From NCBI RefSeq assembly GCF_042429235.1, contig NZ_JBHMBA010000002.1: DNA of 64,000 nt; one strand, given 5' to 3'. Positions 1-6,408 of the stretch are shown piece by piece. A program made the position numbers and the translations under genes. The notes beneath the pieces are model-generated. The model worked only from the letters and a program-made list of their open reading frames with translations, made no database searches and was not told the DNA's origin. The stretch is from Arthrobacter_B citreus (GTDB taxonomy: Bacteria; Actinomycetota; Actinomycetes; Actinomycetales; Micrococcaceae). Every line of letters begins with the position of its first letter. Position 1 is the first letter of the stretch.

Positions 1-680
1 ACTACGGCATCCAGGAACTTACGGTCGTGGGATACGACGACGGCGGCGCCGCGGAAGTCGCGGAACCAGCCTTCCAGCCACTCGACGCCGGCGACGTCGA
101 GATAGTTGGTGGGTTCATCCAGGAGCAGCACGTCCGGCGCCTCAAGCAGGATTTTCGCCAGGGCCGCGCGGTTGCGCCAGCCGCCGGAGAGGGCGTCGAT
201 GGGGCAGGTGCGGTGGGCCTCACTGAAGCCCAGGGTGGTCAGCGCCGCGTCGATGCGGCGCGGATAGTCCCAGCCGTCCAGCCGGTCCATGGACTCGAAC
301 AGTTCGGCCTGGCGGCCGATCAGCTTATCCATGACTTTTGGCGCGGGGTCGGTTCCGAGGGTCTCGTCGATGGCGGCGAGCTCCGCTTCAACGGCCTTGA
401 TCTCCACAAACAGGGCATCCAGCACTTCAGTAATGGTGGACTCGCCGTTCAGCTCGGAGAACTGCGAGAAGTAACCGATTTTCAGTCCCTGGTCCACGGA
501 GACTGTGCCGGAGTCGGGCTCAATCTGTTCCAGGATCAGCTTGAGCAGCGTGGACTTGCCTGAACCGTTCTTGCCGATGAGGCCAACCCGGTCCTTCGGC
601 TCAAGGCGGAAGAAAGCCTCGCGCAGGATCTGGGTCTTGTCGAAGCCAACGTTGACGTCCTGCAGCCGGATCAGGCTCAT
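1..680 (-). CDS. ABC-F family ATPase, N-terminal part (runs off the left edge)
   Basis: The reading frame starts at an ATG ending at 680 and is still open at base 1, giving 226 residues of the first ATPase domain of an ABC-F protein. Visible are the Walker A motif GKNGSGKST near residue 38, the signature LSGGWRNR and the Walker B/D-loop LLLDEPTNYLD near residue 200, then the switch histidine in VVSHDRKFLD. ABC-F proteins are soluble twin-ATPase factors that act on the ribosome (translation rescue or antibiotic protection) and have no membrane domain. An AAAGGAC ribosome-binding site lies about 10 nt upstream. The second ATPase domain lies outside the window, so the subfamily cannot be named. 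Confidence 0.9.
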   Translation of the reverse strand, partial: MSLIRLQDVNVGFDKTQILREAFFRLEPKDRVGLIGKNGSGKSTLLKLILEQIEPDSGTVSVDQGLKIGYFSQFSELNGESTITEVLDALFVEIKAVEAELAAIDETLGTDPAPKVMDKLIGRQAELFESMDRLDGWDYPRRIDAALTTLGFSEAHRTCPIDALSGGWRNRAALAKILLEAPDVLLLDEPTNYLDVAGVEWLEGWFRDFRGAAVVVSHDRKFLDAV

Positions 681-910
681 TCGGGGAGTGTCCTTTCGGG
701 GATGAAACTGGTGTCCGGCACCGGCGGCCCGGAGGACCGGCCGGAAGTACTGCGCCCATTGACCAGCCACTCATCTTATCCGGTTTAGCCGGTGCGGCCG
801 GGCGCTCTTCCCGGTTACTCCGCTGCCCCTGTTCCCGGGGGCGGCCACAGCTGCATACTGAAAGCCACTCAGAACCTCAACCGCCCTTCGGTCTGAAAGA
901 GGTGTCCACG
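681..910. other. Intergenic region between divergent genes
   Basis: About 230 bases between the ABC-F start and the SMP-30 gene. It should hold both promoters, but no strong -35/-10 pair stands out. A possible -10, CATACT, lies at about 852-857 for the rightward gene, and GAAAGAGG just before 902 is the likely ribosome-binding site for the ATG at 911. Confidence 0.4.
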
Positions 911-1732
911 ATGACGGAAGTGACAACGCTCGCGTCCGGGCTCGGAATGGGGGAATCGGCCCGCTGGCACGGAAATGAATTGTGGTTCGCCGACTGGATG
1001 GCCGGCACCATCTCCGCGCTGGACGGCGACGGCAATCTCCGCCGGGTGACCGCTGTGCCGTCCTTTCCCATTAGCTTTGACTGGCTCCCGGACGGACGGC
1101 TGACTGTCGTTTCCGGGGCGGACGGCACCGTCCTGCTGGAAGTTCCCCATGCCGGCCTTGTTCCTGTTGCTGACTTGCGCGGCATTTCCGAGTTTCCGTG
1201 GAACGAAATTGCCGTGCATCCCTCCGGGAACATCTACGTCAACGGCATCGGGTACGACTACGCCGGAGAGGCGCAGGACAACGGCGTGATCGCTTTGATC
1301 CGCCAGGACGGGTCAGCGCAAAAGGTTGCCGACGGGCTGGCCTTTCCCAACGGGATGCTGGTGTCCGGCGACGGTGCCACGCTGGTGGTGGCGGAATCCA
1401 ACGCCGGACGCCTCACATCCTTCCGGATCCGGGATGACGGCGGACTGGATCCGGACGGTGTGTGGGCCGGAGTGGAGGGCAGTGCGCCGGACGGCATCTG
1501 CTGGGATGGCAACGGCGGCATCTAGTTTGCCGAAGTGCCGGGGGAACGCTGTGTGCATGTCCGGCACGGCGGTGAGGTCCTGCAGACAGTGCAGCTGGAG
1601 CAGGGATGCTTCTCCTGCGCTGCCGGCGGCGACGACGGCGGCCTGCTGTTCATGATGACCGCGCAGTGGCCTGAGGTGATGGATCCTGCGTCGGGGAACA
1701 CCGGGCGGGTGGTGGGGCTTCGGGTGAAATAG
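911..1732 (+). pseudogene. SMP-30/gluconolactonase-like protein broken by an in-frame amber stop
   Basis: The frame encodes an SMP-30/regucalcin-like beta-propeller lactonase: an early GMGESARWHG motif (metal-binding Glu), NGIGYDY and LAFPNGM segments and the late APDGICWD segment. At 1523-1525 a TAG interrupts the frame after GNGGI, yet the same frame continues with FAEVPGERCVHV and ends at GLRVK, stop 1732, as expected for the family's last blades. Relatives usually carry Trp here, so TGG to TAG is the simplest explanation. A GTG at 902 is an alternative start, but GAAAGAGG is better spaced for the ATG at 911. Unless the amber codon is read through or is a sequencing error, the product lacks its last blades and is probably inactive. 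Confidence 0.8.
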
Positions 1733-1749
1733 CCGCTGTTAGGCTGGTT

Positions 1750-1763
1750 GCTGATCGCTTAGT
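1750..1763. promoter_or_regulatory. Putative TetR operator (copy 1, at the regulator's own promoter)
   Basis: GCTGATCGCTTAGT lies 35 bases before the TetR start. It matches 11 of 14 positions of the palindromic ACTAAACGCTTAGT at 4172-4185, including the exact 8-mer CGCTTAGT. The position suits autoregulation. Function is inferred from the shared motif only. Confidence 0.5.
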
Positions 1764-1797
1764 ATGCGATGGGACACCCGCCGAATGGAGCAAGGCC

Positions 1798-2376
1798 ATG
1801 ACCGACACCGCCCAGCGCCTGCTGGACTCCGCCACTGAGGCGTTTGCTTCCAAAGGGTTCCACGGAACAACCACGCGGGACATCGCTTCCGGCGCCGGAG
1901 TAACGTCCGGAGCCGTCTATGTGCACCACAAGTCCAAGGAAGACCTGCTCTACTGCATCTCCAAGGTGGGCCACGAACGGACCTTGGAACTGGTGCGCGC
2001 CAGCACGGCTTCCGTCGAGGGGCCCGTGGAGCAAATGAGCGCCCTGGTCCGAAGCCTGGTGGAGTGGCAGGCCGCCAATCACACCAAGTCCCGGGTGGTG
2101 AACTTTGAACTGCCGGCCCTGAGCGAAGAACACCTCGGTGACGTTCTCACAATGCGCCACCAGGTGGAGGACGAATTCCGCCGGATAGTGGAGGACGGGC
2201 TGGGACAGGGTGTCTTCGATGTCCCTGACGCGAACATGGCTGTGGTCACCCTGCTGTCCCTGTGCATCGACGTCGCACGCTGGTACCGAAGCGATGGTCG
2301 CCTTAGCGCCGCCGAAATCGGTGAGCACCACAGCGTGATGGCCCTTCGCATGCTGGGGGCTGCTCCGCAGGCTTGA
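1798..2376 (+). CDS. TetR family transcriptional regulator
   Basis: A 192-residue protein with a classic TetR N-terminal helix-turn-helix at about residues 24-46 (TTRDIASGAGVTSGAVYVHH) and an all-helical ligand-binding remainder. The ATG has GGAG 8-10 nt upstream. Its C-terminal region resembles regulators of fatty acid or acyl-CoA catabolism. A related 14-bp motif lies at its own promoter and at that of the acyl-CoA dehydrogenase 2 kb downstream, so that gene is the most likely target, with an acyl-CoA as a plausible effector. The effector is inference; the family assignment is secure. Confidence 0.9.
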   Translation: MTDTAQRLLDSATEAFASKGFHGTTTRDIASGAGVTSGAVYVHHKSKEDLLYCISKVGHERTLELVRASTASVEGPVEQMSALVRSLVEWQAANHTKSRVVNFELPALSEEHLGDVLTMRHQVEDEFRRIVEDGLGQGVFDVPDANMAVVTLLSLCIDVARWYRSDGRLSAAEIGEHHSVMALRMLGAAPQA

Positions 2377-2390
2377 GAAAGAGCTGAGCC

Positions 2391-2837
2391 TCAGACACCG
2401 GCGGAAGCGATCCGCAGCCCGAGGTTGTCCAGGCCGGAACGGATCATGGCGCCGTAGCCGTCCTTGGGCAGGTGCCCGGCATGCGCCTGCCCGGCCAGCT
2501 GGTGTTCGCGGGCCAGGGCGGCCCGGCCGCGGCGCAGGTACGCATCCCCCAGGTTCAAATGCAGGGACGGAAGCATGCCTTTGACCGCCGGAATGCCAAC
2601 CGGAGCAAGATCGCCGTCGGCCAGGAACCCGTGTTCCTGAAGGGCGGTTTCATCCCAATGGATCTCCGTGTCCACGTCATCCTGAACGTCGGCGAGGTAG
2701 TGCGCCAGGACGCACCGCTGACCGTGGTCCTCGGCCGAGGTGTTGTTCCAGCATTCGGTCAGCAACCGCCGGCCGCCGGGTTTGTCTCCCCCGATTACCG
2801 CTGCAACAGCCGCCAGCACGTCATCCCAATCCGTCAT
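2391..2837 (-). CDS. Hypothetical protein with TPR-like helical content
   Basis: A 148-residue soluble protein without recognised catalytic motifs. The central segment LHLNLGDAYLRRGRAALAREHQ looks like a tetratricopeptide helix pair (LGDAY and ALA spacing), followed by a DNLGLRIA tail. It is convergent with the TetR gene (14-bp gap) and lies 10 bp downstream of the acyl-CoA dehydrogenase. TAGGAT ends 7 nt before the ATG, the geometry of a leaderless promoter, and there is no purine-rich ribosome-binding site. No function is proposed. Confidence 0.7.
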   Translation of the reverse strand: MTDWDDVLAAVAAVIGGDKPGGRRLLTECWNNTSAEDHGQRCVLAHYLADVQDDVDTEIHWDETALQEHGFLADGDLAPVGIPAVKGMLPSLHLNLGDAYLRRGRAALAREHQLAGQAHAGHLPKDGYGAMIRSGLDNLGLRIASAGV

Positions 2838-2844
2838 GGCGCCT

Positions 2845-2850
2845 ATCCTA
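2845..2850 (-). promoter_or_regulatory. Probable -10 element of a leaderless promoter
   Basis: TAGGAT on the minus strand, 7 nt before the ATG of the TPR-like gene; it overlaps the stop codon of the acyl-CoA dehydrogenase. Confidence 0.5.
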
Positions 2851-4131
2851 GGCGAAGGCGGAGAACCCCGTGATGTGCCGGCCCAGGATCAGAGACTGCA
2901 TGGTGTCGGTCCCCTCATAGGTGAACACCACCTCCATGTCCGTCAGGTGGCGGGCCACATGGTTCTCCAGGAGCAGGCCGTTGCCGCCCATGATGTCCCG
3001 CGCCTCTGAGCAGATCCAGCGGCCCTGCCGGGCGGCGAACATTTTCGCCATGGACGCCATCGGGCTGGTCATGAGGTCCTGATCCGCCAGTTCATTGAGC
3101 CGAAAACAGGTCAGCTTGATGGCGGTCAGCTGGGCCAGCATGTTGGCCAGCTTGTTTTGCACCAGTTGGAACCGGCCGATTTCCTTGCCGAACTGAACCC
3201 GGGTCTTCGCGTAGGCCACGGCTATTTCGTAGGCGGCCACGGCATGGCCCAGCGCCTCCCATGCCACTCCCCCGCGGGTTGCCGCCAGGACCTTGTTGAC
3301 GTCCTTGAATGAGTTGCAGTTTTCCAGCCGGTTCGCCGCAGGGATCCGCAGATCCTCAATCACGATGTTCGGCTGCAGGACGGCGCGCTTGCCCATCTTT
3401 CCGGTAATGACCTCGGCATTGTACCCCGCCGGATGGTGGCCGTCGGCGTCCTTTTCCATCACGAAGGCCTTTACTGCGTTGTCGGCTTCGTCCCGGGCAT
3501 AGATGATGACGACGTCGGCGAAGCTTGCGTTGCCGATCCACCGCTTGCTGCCGTTCAGCACGTAGGTGTCGCCTTCGCGGCGGGCTGAGGTTTCGAGGGA
3601 TACCGAGTCGGAGCCATGGCCCGGTTCGGTCAGGGCAAACGCCCCGATTTTGTCGAACCGGGCCATGGCGGGCAGCCAGCGCTGTTTCTGCTCCTCACTT
3701 CCGAGCATGTCGATGCTGCCCATGGCCAGGCCGGAATGCACACCAAAGAAGGTGTTGATCGATCCGTCTCCGCGTGCCAGCTCCGCCGCCGCAACCGAAG
3801 CCGCCATCCGGCTCAGCCCGGGGCATCCGTATCCCTTGATGGTTCCGCCGGCGATGTTCAGTGCCGCGAGCTTGGGCACCAGTTCAAAGGGAACTTCAGC
3901 ACGCTCCCAATAGTCGTTGATGACGGGCAGCAGATCCCGGTCCACAAACTCCCTGACCCTGGCCTGTACGTCCTTGGTCTCCTCGTCGAGCAGGTTGTCC
4001 AGGAGATACAGGTCGCTGTCGACGTCCTGCACGGCGTTTGGGTTAAACACCGCGTTTGGATTAAACACTGCGTTCGAATCAACCACGGCATTCGGATCGG
4101 AAGGGGCAGGGACGGTCTCGGTGGTCGTCAT
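2848..4131 (-). CDS. Acyl-CoA dehydrogenase, glutaryl-CoA dehydrogenase-like
   Basis: A 427-residue flavoprotein of the acyl-CoA dehydrogenase family, which introduces an alpha-beta double bond into an acyl-CoA and passes electrons to ETF. Visible are the FAD/substrate segment FALTEPGHGSDS, the C-terminal dehydrogenase helices ARGGVAWEALG and RVQFGKEIG, and the catalytic base region TYEGT with Glu about 406, in the place used by glutaryl-CoA dehydrogenases. The first 35 residues are not family-like: they are a hexapeptide repeat (NAVFNP and variants) made by an 18-bp tandem repeat. GGAG lies 6 nt before the ATG. An operator-like palindrome 40 bp upstream matches the TetR promoter. Substrate is not determined by sequence alone. 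Confidence 0.9.
   Translation of the reverse strand: MTTTETVPAPSDPNAVVDSNAVFNPNAVFNPNAVQDVDSDLYLLDNLLDEETKDVQARVREFVDRDLLPVINDYWERAEVPFELVPKLAALNIAGGTIKGYGCPGLSRMAASVAAAELARGDGSINTFFGVHSGLAMGSIDMLGSEEQKQRWLPAMARFDKIGAFALTEPGHGSDSVSLETSARREGDTYVLNGSKRWIGNASFADVVIIYARDEADNAVKAFVMEKDADGHHPAGYNAEVITGKMGKRAVLQPNIVIEDLRIPAANRLENCNSFKDVNKVLAATRGGVAWEALGHAVAAYEIAVAYAKTRVQFGKEIGRFQLVQNKLANMLAQLTAIKLTCFRLNELADQDLMTSPMASMAKMFAARQGRWICSEARDIMGGNGLLLENHVARHLTDMEVVFTYEGTDTMQSLILGRHITGFSAFA
4031..4102 (-). repeat. 18-bp tandem repeat, 4 degenerate units, inside the acyl-CoA dehydrogenase gene
   Basis: Units start at 4031, 4049, 4067 and 4085; the first two differ at two positions. Each encodes a hexapeptide of the form NAVxxP/S at the N-terminus of the dehydrogenase, upstream of the conserved fold. 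It keeps frame, so copy number could vary without inactivating the enzyme. Confidence 0.85.
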
Positions 4132-4171
4132 AACGGCTCCATCGCCTCGGGGAAAGAATCACGGTCAACTA

Positions 4172-4185
4172 ACTAAACGCTTAGT
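4172..4185. promoter_or_regulatory. Putative TetR operator (copy 2, acyl-CoA dehydrogenase promoter)
   Basis: ACTAAACGCTTAGT has inverted arms ACTAA/TTAGT. The 8-mer CGCTTAGT is identical to the copy at 1756-1763 before the TetR gene. It lies 41 bp before the dehydrogenase start. Confidence 0.55.
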
Positions 4186-4215
4186 GACCGAGTATGGCGC
4201 TCCCCGGGGAGCCCG

Positions 4216-5454
4216 TCAAGGGGTGGCGGAGACCCGGCGGGACAGCCGGTCCGCGGCTATTTCAGCACCACGCCCCAGCGACTCAAGCTTGGCGACAGCG
4301 ATGTCCGGATGGAGCCGGCCGCCCAATCCACAGTCGGTGCCGGCGGCGACATTCTCCGGACCGACCAATGAGGCGAAACGCTCTATCCGCTGCGCCACCA
4401 GTTCCGGGTGCTCCACCACATTGGTGGCATGGGAAACCACCCCCGGGACCAGGACCTTTCCATCGGGAAGCTGCTTGTCCTGCCAAATCGTCCACTCATG
4501 TTCGTGGCGCACGTTCGCAGCCTCGAAGGAGTAGGAGCCCGCATTCACTCCCAGCACCAGGTCCACGATGTCTGCAAACGCAATGTCGGTGGTGTGCGGA
4601 CCATGCCACGAACCCCAGCAGACGTGGAAGCGGACCTGGTCCTCGGGAAGCCCGCGCAGGGCATAGTTCAGCGCATCGATCCGGATTTGAGTGAACCGCT
4701 GATAATCCTCGACGCTTGGCTCCGGGTTGATTTGGTCCCAGTTTTCCGCAACGGAGGGATCATCAATCTGCACAGTGAGCCCGGCGTCAACGATGGCCTT
4801 GTATTCTTCCCGCAGAACGTCGGCCCAAGCCCAAATAAACTCTTCTTCGCTCGTGTAGTACTCGTTGCCGATTCTGCTGGCCGAGCCCGGTGACAGGGCG
4901 GTGATAAACCCCGTCGGAAGGTCCGCGGCCGCCAATCCCGCTTTGAGGTTAGCTATATCCGCGGCGAGGGCTTCGTGGCCGCTGTAGCTGATGGGGCCGG
5001 TTGCCGTGGGAAAAGCAGTGGCGTTCCGGCCAAGGTGAATGCCGCTTTCCGGATCAGCATAAGCGGCGGCAAATCGGGTCCAGTCCCGTCTGTCGGCAAA
5101 AGAGGTCAAACGAATACTGCCAGCTTCGCTGCGGACCGGCCCCGCGGTGATGGGGTTGAATTCCGTCAGTTCAAGGCCGGAAGTGCGCTGGAAGCTGTAG
5201 GTCCACCAGGCGCCGTAGTCCACGGCGTTGGACATGGCCTTACCGTATTCGCCGTCGCCCGGGATGGTTATACCGAGATTCTTCTGGCGCTGCACCAGGT
5301 CTGTGACGGCCGCGGACAATAGTGCTTCAAACTCCGGGGTCCGTTCAAGCGTGAAACCGTCATCGGCGAACGTCCGGGCGGCATTTGCCGCTATCAGTTC
5401 GGGAGTGCGCGGCAGCGATCCTGCATGGCTGGTGGAAATACGTACTGCTGTCAT
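4216..5454 (-). CDS. MetE-like cobalamin-independent methionine synthase family protein (C-terminal domain only)
   Basis: A 412-residue protein of the UROD/MetE-like fold, about the length of a single MetE C-terminal domain rather than the two-domain MetE. The zinc ligands expected for methyl transfer to a thiol are present: His277 and Cys279 in RFHVCWGSW, Glu311 in SFEAAN, Cys375 in AGTDCGLGG. Such stand-alone proteins transfer methyl groups to homocysteine (or a related thiol) from a donor that may not be methyltetrahydrofolate. The leader carries a SAM-clan riboswitch whose 3' end abuts the ribosome-binding site, which supports a methionine-cycle role and repression when SAM is plentiful. 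The start ATG at 5454 has AAGGAA 6 nt upstream. The methyl donor is not knowable from sequence. Confidence 0.88.
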   Translation of the reverse strand: MTAVRISTSHAGSLPRTPELIAANAARTFADDGFTLERTPEFEALLSAAVTDLVQRQKNLGITIPGDGEYGKAMSNAVDYGAWWTYSFQRTSGLELTEFNPITAGPVRSEAGSIRLTSFADRRDWTRFAAAYADPESGIHLGRNATAFPTATGPISYSGHEALAADIANLKAGLAAADLPTGFITALSPGSASRIGNEYYTSEEEFIWAWADVLREEYKAIVDAGLTVQIDDPSVAENWDQINPEPSVEDYQRFTQIRIDALNYALRGLPEDQVRFHVCWGSWHGPHTTDIAFADIVDLVLGVNAGSYSFEAANVRHEHEWTIWQDKQLPDGKVLVPGVVSHATNVVEHPELVAQRIERFASLVGPENVAAGTDCGLGGRLHPDIAVAKLESLGRGAEIAADRLSRRVSATP

Positions 5455-5460
5455 GGGATA

Positions 5461-5558
5461 TTCCTTCCATCGTTCCTGCCATTAGCACCGTTCCGGATGG
5501 AATATCCGGGGGAAGCTGCAGCGTCGCGGAGGCAGGTCTCTCAGCTGCTCTGGATGGT
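5461..5558 (-). ncRNA. SAM-clan riboswitch (S-box related; closest in layout to SAM-I/IV variants)
   Basis: Reading the minus strand: P1 is CCATC (5556-5552) with GATGG (5471-5467); AGAG follows P1; P2 is GCAGC (5548-5544) with GCTGC (5522-5518) enclosing a GAGAGAC segment; P3 is CCGGAT (5509-5504) with ATCCGG (5498-5493); then the conserved GGTGCTAAT (5489-5481). The P2 loop CCTGCC (5536-5531) is fully complementary to GGCAGG (5480-5475), the pseudoknot of this clan. No P4 hairpin is seen. The P3 loop ATTCC (5503-5499) complements GGAAT in the ribosome-binding site (5464-5460). It precedes a MetE-like gene. Class within the clan is inference. Confidence 0.8.
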
Positions 5559-5908
5559 GTGGACGCAGTTCTTTCCGTCCACCGGCGGCGCAGGTGCGCC
5601 CCCTCTCCGGCTGAAGCCGGGCGCCGTGCGGAGGGGCTGGAACCAGCATGCGGCAGGCCGAGCTGAAACTCCAGCGGCGCGTTATATGACGCGGGGACGG
5701 CGAAATATGGCCGCCCGCGTCGCCAAATGACAGGCAACCAAATGACTGGCACCCTAATGACAGGCAGGGAAATCAGTCCGCAAAATAACAGGCACCCGCC
5801 CGCTCGGCAATAGGGCGGTCAACACGCCATTGCTCCCGGGCAGGGACAGTCACGCCCCCAGGGAAACTGCCCCCGCCCGGTCCGCCGCCGGAAACGGCGG
5901 GAAAGAAA
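5559..5908. other. Gene-free stretch upstream of the riboswitch
   Basis: About 350 bases with no supported gene. It contains the leader and promoter of the MetE-like gene, a CCGGCT-GA-AGCCGG hairpin at 5607-5620, and the short direct repeats described separately. It is followed by the 3' end of lsr2. Both flanking genes are transcribed leftward. Confidence 0.5.
5724..5797. repeat. Degenerate short direct repeats, core AATGACAGGCA
   Basis: Four copies of a roughly 16-bp unit: starting near 5724, 5740, 5756 and 5782 (cores AATGACAGGCA, AATGACTGGCA, AATGACAGGCA, AATAACAGGCA). The first three are in register. The stretch is intergenic between lsr2 and the MetE-like gene. It is too short and irregular for CRISPR. 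It could be a protein-binding cluster or a decayed repeat family. Confidence 0.65.
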
Positions 5909-6238
5909 CTAATGAGCGGCGCTGTACGCTTCTCGAATTTCCTGACTGATCCGTCCGCGCGCACTTGGCTTAAAGCCGTTGGCAATAGCCCATTCACGGA
6001 TCTTCCGGCTGTCATCACTGCGCGGCGCTGTTTCACGCCTGGTGCCCCGGCTGGAAGTTCCGCCCCGCAGACGCCGCCCGCTGGAAAGATACGGGTTCAG
6101 CTTCTCGCGGAGTTCAGCGGCGTGCTCCGTTGTCAGGTCGATTTCGTATTGGGTGCCATCCAGCGCGAACTTCACAGTTTCCTGTGCGTCGTCACCGGTG
6201 AGGTCATCAATCAGTAGGACTTGTTTTCTCTGAGCCAC
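5909..6238 (-). CDS. lsr2: Lsr2 family nucleoid-associated protein
   Basis: Lsr2 bridges and silences AT-rich DNA in actinobacteria, the functional counterpart of H-NS. The sequence shows the N-terminal dimerisation domain (QVLLIDDLTGDDAQETVKFA, then ALDGTQYEIDL) and the C-terminal DNA-binding domain with the IREWAIANGF helix and the ARGR minor-groove motif. The chosen start is the GTG at 6238 (109 residues, VAQRKQVLL), because AAGGA lies about 10 nt before it and family members start with a similar MAQ sequence. A GTG at 6274 or ATG at 6259 would add a non-conserved extension. The gene stands alone; downstream is a gene-free stretch. Confidence 0.92.
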   Translation of the reverse strand: MAQRKQVLLIDDLTGDDAQETVKFALDGTQYEIDLTTEHAAELREKLNPYLSSGRRLRGGTSSRGTRRETAPRSDDSRKIREWAIANGFKPSARGRISQEIREAYSAAH

Positions 6239-6361
6239 GTGGTCTTGTTCCTTATTCATATAATTCTGGACCACCCCTTCAAAGCAGTTTAGCCGAAGCG
6301 TTCCAATGAAATAGGGTCAACGGCCCATTCTGCCCGACGGTATGCAAAAGTATTCCGGCAA

Positions 6362-6396
6362 GCGGTCCCGGCGGTAAAAGAAACAGCCGGGACCGC
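6362..6396 (-). terminator. Hairpin downstream of the DHA2 transporter
   Basis: GCGGTCCCGGC (6362-6372) and GCCGGGACCGC (6386-6396) form an 11-bp perfect stem with a 13-nt loop, 13 nt after the transporter stop on its transcribed strand. There is no clear U-tract, so it is a probable rather than classic intrinsic terminator. Confidence 0.6.
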
Positions 6397-6408
6397 GCGC
6401 CGGATCCC

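Noticed and set aside
26..563. Long rightward open frames opposite the ABC-F gene
   Set aside because: Antisense shadows in GC-rich DNA; the minus-strand frame carries ATPase motifs.
1523..1525. Amber codon as selenocysteine/pyrrolysine recoding
   Set aside because: TAG is not selenocysteine, no recoding element or pyrrolysine gene is seen, and Trp is the expected residue.
5724..5797. CRISPR or mobile-element end
   Set aside because: Units are too short and irregular, and there is no transposase or target duplication nearby.
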